Assembly (NCBI GenBank): GCA_024305405.1
Contig: JAKNDB010000011.1
Span: 1 to 37,137, forward strand
Direction: 5' to 3'
DNA: 37,137 bases
Source of the DNA: Dirofilaria immitis
Taxonomy: Eukaryota > Nematoda > Chromadorea > Rhabditida > Onchocercidae
The position numbers were made by a program, and so were the translations under genes. Under the pieces are notes generated by a model. It was given only the letters and a program-made list of their open reading frames with translations, made no database searches and was not told where the DNA came from. This document shows positions 31,949 through 37,137 of this stretch, piece after piece (the stretch's first letter is position 1; every line of letters starts with the position of its first letter).

Positions 31949-34900
31949 GTTTAATGCTAATTTATTTCTTGTTTTAAATTTTCTCTCCTTTCTTGTTCTT
32001 TTATTAATTTACCTGCTTGTTTTTTTACATCTATTTCTTTTATAAAATTCAAAAATAGAATTTATTAATGATATCTTGAGTTATTTAATAATTATTTGTA
32101 CCTTTGTTTAATTGAATGATTGATAAAATATAGAAAGGATTATTTTTTCATTTCTTTTTGTGATTCAGTTCAAGTCATTTCAACGAACAAAAAGGAAAAT
32201 TAATATTTATAAATTATTTTAGAGGAAAAATTTCATATAATATTCGATAGAAAAAGAATTGTGTAATAGAGATAGCAAAGAAAGAAATTATGGGAATTTT
32301 TTATTTCTTTACCATTTAAAGTTATTCATTTGTTCTAATTTTTCTATTTTAACAGTTAAGTTTTATATTTAATTATATTCTTTTATCGTAAAGAAAAAAC
32401 AAATATTTGAAATAGTATTTTTAAATTTAATTAAATTTCAAATAAGGAAGAGATAATAGTTTCCAAATGAATTTGATATGTAACTCATGTTGCTTGGCAT
32501 ATTATACGTCAAATAAACTTAAAATTCAAATGAATGAATATGTTTCTTTTTTTTCTGCCAAAAATCTGTCGATAAAATTTAAAAAACATCTAAATATATA
32601 TTAAGATCTATGGAAGTCTTATCTTTAATTCATTTTTAATTGATTATTATTATTATTATTGTTATCACTATCATAATTATTGTCGATTATTGTTGTTTAT
32701 TATGATTAGTATTTTACTATTAGTAGAAAATATGCATTTGTTAGAGAGATAGGTTATTATAAGAAAAAGTGGAGCATATGTAAATTAATTTATGATAAGA
32801 AAAGACTGGAAAAGATTAGAATAAGAAGTTTTGTTAAAAATTGGCAAATAAGTACCAGTTTTTAATTAGTACAATCTTTTTATTGACTAAGTAATTAATT
32901 AATTTCGTTTATTCATACATTTCGATAAATTCTTATCATAAATTTTTTTGTCTATCGATCACAATAATGACTTGAAACATGTTATCTCTACTATTAAAAT
33001 TATTACTTCAATTATTATTTGCCATTACTATTATCATATTCGTTATTAGATCAAATGATAATTATAAATGGAATCACTTAATATATTTAAAATAACTGTT
33101 GTTTTAATATTAATTTACTACATTATACATTGAATTAAAGATTTTAAGTAATTGTATAATATTTCGCTGAACATTTTTAAAATTTATTTAAACTGCAATC
33201 AAATTTGTTTATACAATTGAACTATTGATCTATTAATTTACTATTATTTGATTTATTAAATATATTATTTGATCTGTTGATTTCTTATTAATTTATCCGA
33301 ATACTCATAAAATGATTCTATAGAAGATTATATGTACTAATATTTATTTATTTTGAATCAATTTCTCTATATTTAGATTCAAAATCTTTGCCCGCTGTAA
33401 TTTTCACATTAAAAAAGCTAGTAATTGAATATGAAATAAATTTAAATATCAAGAATTACCATTTTTTCATTTCTTTTTCTCATTTCTACTAAATGATATA
33501 AATAATAATAAAATATATTTATAGATTAATTCTTAATTTAATATATTCATCATCATAAAACTTTTATCATATTTAATATTAATATTTTCTTGTATAAAGA
33601 AAATTTAATAAAAATTTCTTTATTACAAAATTCAACTGGTTTTGTATTTATAATTAAAAAATACACATATGTATAGAAATATGAAGGAGAAAACATATTA
33701 GACTAAATTTTAATTTTATTAAAACTGTCTATGTGTACTATCGAGTTTAACAAAGTATACATTTTTATAGATAATTGAAATGATAATTGGCAATTATAAT
33801 TATTTTTTTAGCTTTAGTATATTTTCTTTCAAATTAAAGTTTAATATCTATTACTTCCGATAATTTTTTAATCTTTATCTTTAAATTAAAATTTAAAGTT
33901 AATTTCCATGGATAATTAGAATGCTAATCAACAATTAGTATGTATTTTTTTAAGTCTTTTAAATCTTAAAATTCGGAAATTTCTCACTCTTAGTTTTTAA
34001 ATTGAAGTTTAAAATTCATAAGAATTAAGGGTTTGGAATATTTAAATTTTGTTAAAAAATTGAGAAGTTAGTAGAATTTATTTAGCTATAATATATTTCA
34101 GTTTTAATAACACTTTTTGCTTTACGAAAATTAATTATTACGGTGGTCAAAACAAACAAGAAAAATTATTAAATTTATAACAAATTTAATTCAAAATATT
34201 CTTTAATTTCTGAATTGCTTATATTTTTATGAATATTTTAATGAAAAAAAAGTGAAATTTTTATATTTTCTGATATATTTACATTTAATAAATTCATGAC
34301 GTTTTTAAAGTCAATATTTTGAATATTTTTTTTATTTTAATTCCATTTTATGCTAAATTTCTTTTTCCTTTTTTATTGCAGAACTTTTGCATATAATATG
34401 ATGAGAATAGACAAATAATAAAGTTCAAAATTATCAATCATTTTGAAAAAGTGTATTGAAAGATTTTCTATTTTGATATTTCACCTGTGTTACAGGAACA
34501 TATGAAAAAAGAAAAAGAAAAAGAAAGGAGAAATTTGATTTAGTTTTCCATATTTGTTTTGCTGAAACGTATAGTTTTTCATATTTTAACATTTCAAAAT
34601 TGACACAGAATTCATAAATATTTCGATTATTTTGGCAATATTTTAAATATTTTTAAACTTATTTCATAACAAACCATTAATTTTTTTTTAAAAATTTCAT
34701 CATTATTTTGAGACATTTTTTCTTGAGATTATTTAAAATTTTTATATGTTTAATTAATTCTGTTAAAAAGTTTGAGATAAGTTCAAAAAAAATTCAAGTT
34801 TTTAATTAATGAGAAAAAAGATTGAGTAGATTGTTGACTGAGAAATTTTAATAAATTGTTAAAAGCGATATTTCAGGTTTATTTATTTATGAATTTTTTT

Positions 34901-36378
34901 CCCACTCTTTGTATTGTTTTTATTTATTAATAGAAGTTTTCTTTTATTTTAATACATTATTTGAAATAATATCTTGCAGGTTATTCAAAATAAATATTGG
35001 ATGGACAAAGATTTCTTATATTTTCAATGTTTCATATAAAAGTAAGAATACGACAGTTTAAAATTTATCGAATATCTTATCTAGGTTTTACAAATTTTTT
35101 GACTGATTTTTTTGAGTTTGAATTTTTTGAATTAATAGCTGAGCTCTTTTTCCATTGATTAATTGTTGATTGGATTATATTGCTAATTAGCAATCCTATT
35201 ATAAATATGAATAAATACGAGCTTATTTTTGACTACATATTTAGCATAAATTATTAGCTTATGCGAATTTATCCAGGTATAACATAGTAGTGGAAATTAT
35301 ATTATAATTAGATTAGTAATGAGGAGGAAAAAGTAAGCTTCTTCATCCTCAATATATCACTAATTAATAATATATTTATTTAGTTTAATCATTATAACAT
35401 TAAGTCTTTCTTTCATTATATCAATGATTAGAATTCAAAATTGTTTATTTTGAAAAAAATTTTCAAAATTTTTAATATTTTTGAATCCAATAGTACGATA
35501 ATATTATTACAATTTGTTTTTTTAAAAAAAAAAAAAGCAAAATCATTGATAACTTCCTGTAAACGTAAATATGCTATAATGTATATTTTAAATCTCTTTC
35601 GACAAAAAAATTATTTTTCTTCTACAGATGTTTAAAGATAAATTTTTTTCTCATTCTTTTTCAAAACTTAATCCTTCAAGAAAAATCATTGACAGTTTCG
35701 ATGATTTATCACTTTTGAGGAATGTTGTTTGAAGAGAAAAAGAGTATTTTTTTCATTTTCTGTTTAATTTTTTTTTTTAAATGATTCAATCCATCGATCT
35801 ATTTTTAACTTTTCAAATGAAATAACAAAATACAATTTTTCCCTAAAATATATTATAATGTCATATCATATCGTATCAAAATTCGATTATCAGGTTATTA
35901 TTTTTATTTGTTTGACTTCCTTTTTCCGTAATTATTTATTCATTATTAATAATAACATAGATATTTTGTGTTCATTCTTCCTTTGTTTTTGTTTTTGACC
36001 AAATAATTATTTTATGAAAATATTAATAATGACCTTTAATCTTAGCATTATTTATAATGATAAAAATTGAATATTATATGCATATTATTATTTATAATTA
36101 CAATCTAACATTTTTTCTTACTTTAAATTTAAATTTTCCTTAAAAGTACAAATAATATTCTAAAAGTGAATTGCTTCCAACGAATTATAATTGCCATAAG
36201 AGAGTAGTTACTATAAATTGCAAATTATTTTACTTCGTTTTATTAAAAAAAATTTTTTTAATTATCCTTTTATTCAAAATTATCCAAATATTTTGTGGGA
36301 TTTTATGAAAAATTTTTTTTTTAAGAGAAGAAAATTAAATATGTTTTAGAGTTGCTTTTAAAAATTGTTTATTTATAG
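31949..36378. other. Probable long intron or intergenic AT-rich DNA
   Basis: Mostly AT-rich DNA. Two acceptor-led segments are worth noting. At 34381-34416, tttttattgcag leads into a short frame ending in TAA. At 35628-35732, ttcttctacag leads into 34 codons MFKDKFFSHSFSKLNPSRK then IIDSFDDLSLLRNVV and a TGA, where a weak gttgtt donor would give phase 0 to the next exon. Neither has enough support for a gene call. Confidence 0.35.
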
Positions 36379-36558
36379 GAACATTCGCCAAATTCGATGC
36401 GACTAAACAACAATTCTAGCTCAGCATCAGTTGCATCACGTCTCTATACTAACGGTACTCGTGGATCAAGACGTGATAGCTTTAGTAGTGAACCAGAACT
36501 AATGAATTTCAGCGATAATGAAACATCTATTCATGAGCTGAATGAAATTTGTAGCCAG
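36379..36558 (+). CDS. Internal exon of an unrecognised Ser/Asn-rich protein
   Basis: Exactly 60 codons between acceptor atttatag and donor gtttat, phase 0 at both ends. It begins EHSPNSMRLNNNSSSASVAS, continues RLYTNGTRGSRRDSFSSEPE and ends LMNFSDNETSIHELNEICSQ. Codon choice and composition stand out clearly from the flanks. RRDSFSS is a good basophilic-kinase (PKA/Akt-type) phosphosite, and the last 15 residues look like the start of an amphipathic helix. This suggests a disordered regulatory linker before a coiled coil in a cytoplasmic protein; that is inference. The gene must continue beyond 37137, and its 5' exons may include those at 31103 and 31894. I cannot name the family. Confidence 0.65.
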
Positions 36559-37137
36559 GTTTATCTTGTTCTTGTTTCGTTTTAAATTTCAAATAAAATT
36601 TACAAATATTAGAATATAAGTTTTATAATAACTTTCGAAATAATATCAAAAATTTTTTAAAATAGTATAGCTACATATAAAGGTATGCATAAAATAGAAT
36701 TGTCTAATGAAAAATTCAGTTAATCAAATATTCAAATTCGTGTCACTGATGAAAACAAAGTTTAAAAATGATCCAAATGACTGAAAAAATAAATTGTTGA
36801 CATTCGAGTAAAGAATTTATTGCTGCGAGCTTTGCAAGCCAAAAAAGTTTTAAAAATATCAAGATGACTTAAAAATGAACTGATTTCTTGTCATTAATTA
36901 ATAATCGATAGCGAATGATATGGAATTATATGATGCAATACTATTCTTTTGAATTATTTAATATATTTTATATTTCTGCACAGCAAGTAAACAAGTATAT
37001 AATCATGCATTTTGCACACTGCGAGCAAAATTCAAATCATCTCACTGATGAAAATGAAAAAATTATGATTTCTTTAATCTTTTAGAAACATTTTGTCTCT
37101 GTTTGTAGAACTATGTACGTATTATAATTATTGCAGT
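36559..37137. other. Probable intron of the gene above, open to the window end
   Basis: AT-rich DNA follows the donor at 36558. No acceptor followed by an open exon is seen. The window ends before the next exon. Confidence 0.4.

Overview
The window looks like intron-rich nuclear DNA from a nematode-like animal, perhaps a spirurid or filarial worm. The evidence is a very A+T-rich composition, coding sequence split into short exons of about 60-230 bp, GT-AG introns of about 100-800 bp with short TTTCAG/TTTAG-type acceptors, an animal C2H2 zinc-finger array, and an ABHD10-like hydrolase. The species call is inference. I saw no operons, phage, CRISPR, rRNA or recognisable tRNA. Most of the window is intron or intergenic DNA, and most long open frames in it are chance AT-rich frames.

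Layout. About 0.2-2.4 kb, minus strand: a decayed C2H2 zinc-finger array (about 333-717). Just upstream of it on the same strand are short exons with good splice sites (736-792, 1182-1292, perhaps 2105-2164 and 2245-2366) that read as part of a membrane protein. About 2.4-7.2 kb: empty AT-rich DNA. 7.2-10.7 kb, plus strand: the best new gene. Six exons join in a single frame (561 nt including the stop) into a 186-residue basic, cysteine-containing protein with a putative signal peptide. An extra exon at 8704-8864 has the same entry phase as exon 2, shares a Trp-Arg-Lys motif, and could be an alternative terminal exon. A perfect 18-bp hairpin lies in the last intron. 10.7-16.5 kb: mostly empty, with a degenerate minisatellite (12.3-12.5 kb) and a weak secreted-peptide-like frame (15.2-15.3 kb, minus). 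16.6-18.9 kb, plus strand: a roughly 200-bp duplicated block followed by a six-exon alpha/beta-hydrolase of the ABHD10 type. Its catalytic motifs and splice sites are intact, but the frame is broken by four single-base losses. 19-31 kb: non-coding, with microsatellites, a tandem duplication at 28.7-28.9 kb, and a few short candidate frames. 31.1-36.6 kb, plus strand: exons of one or two genes, including a first exon with 41 consecutive glycine (GGT) codons and a 60-codon phase 0-0 exon rich in Ser/Asn.

The genes do not form a pathway. The secreted protein, the hydrolase and the poly-Gly gene are separate loci on the plus strand, and the zinc-finger relic and membrane-protein exons lie on the minus strand. 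I found no convincing multi-gene system. The points most worth following are the unrecognised secreted protein with its possible mutually exclusive exon, the poly-Gly exon, and the unusual frameshift pattern in the hydrolase.
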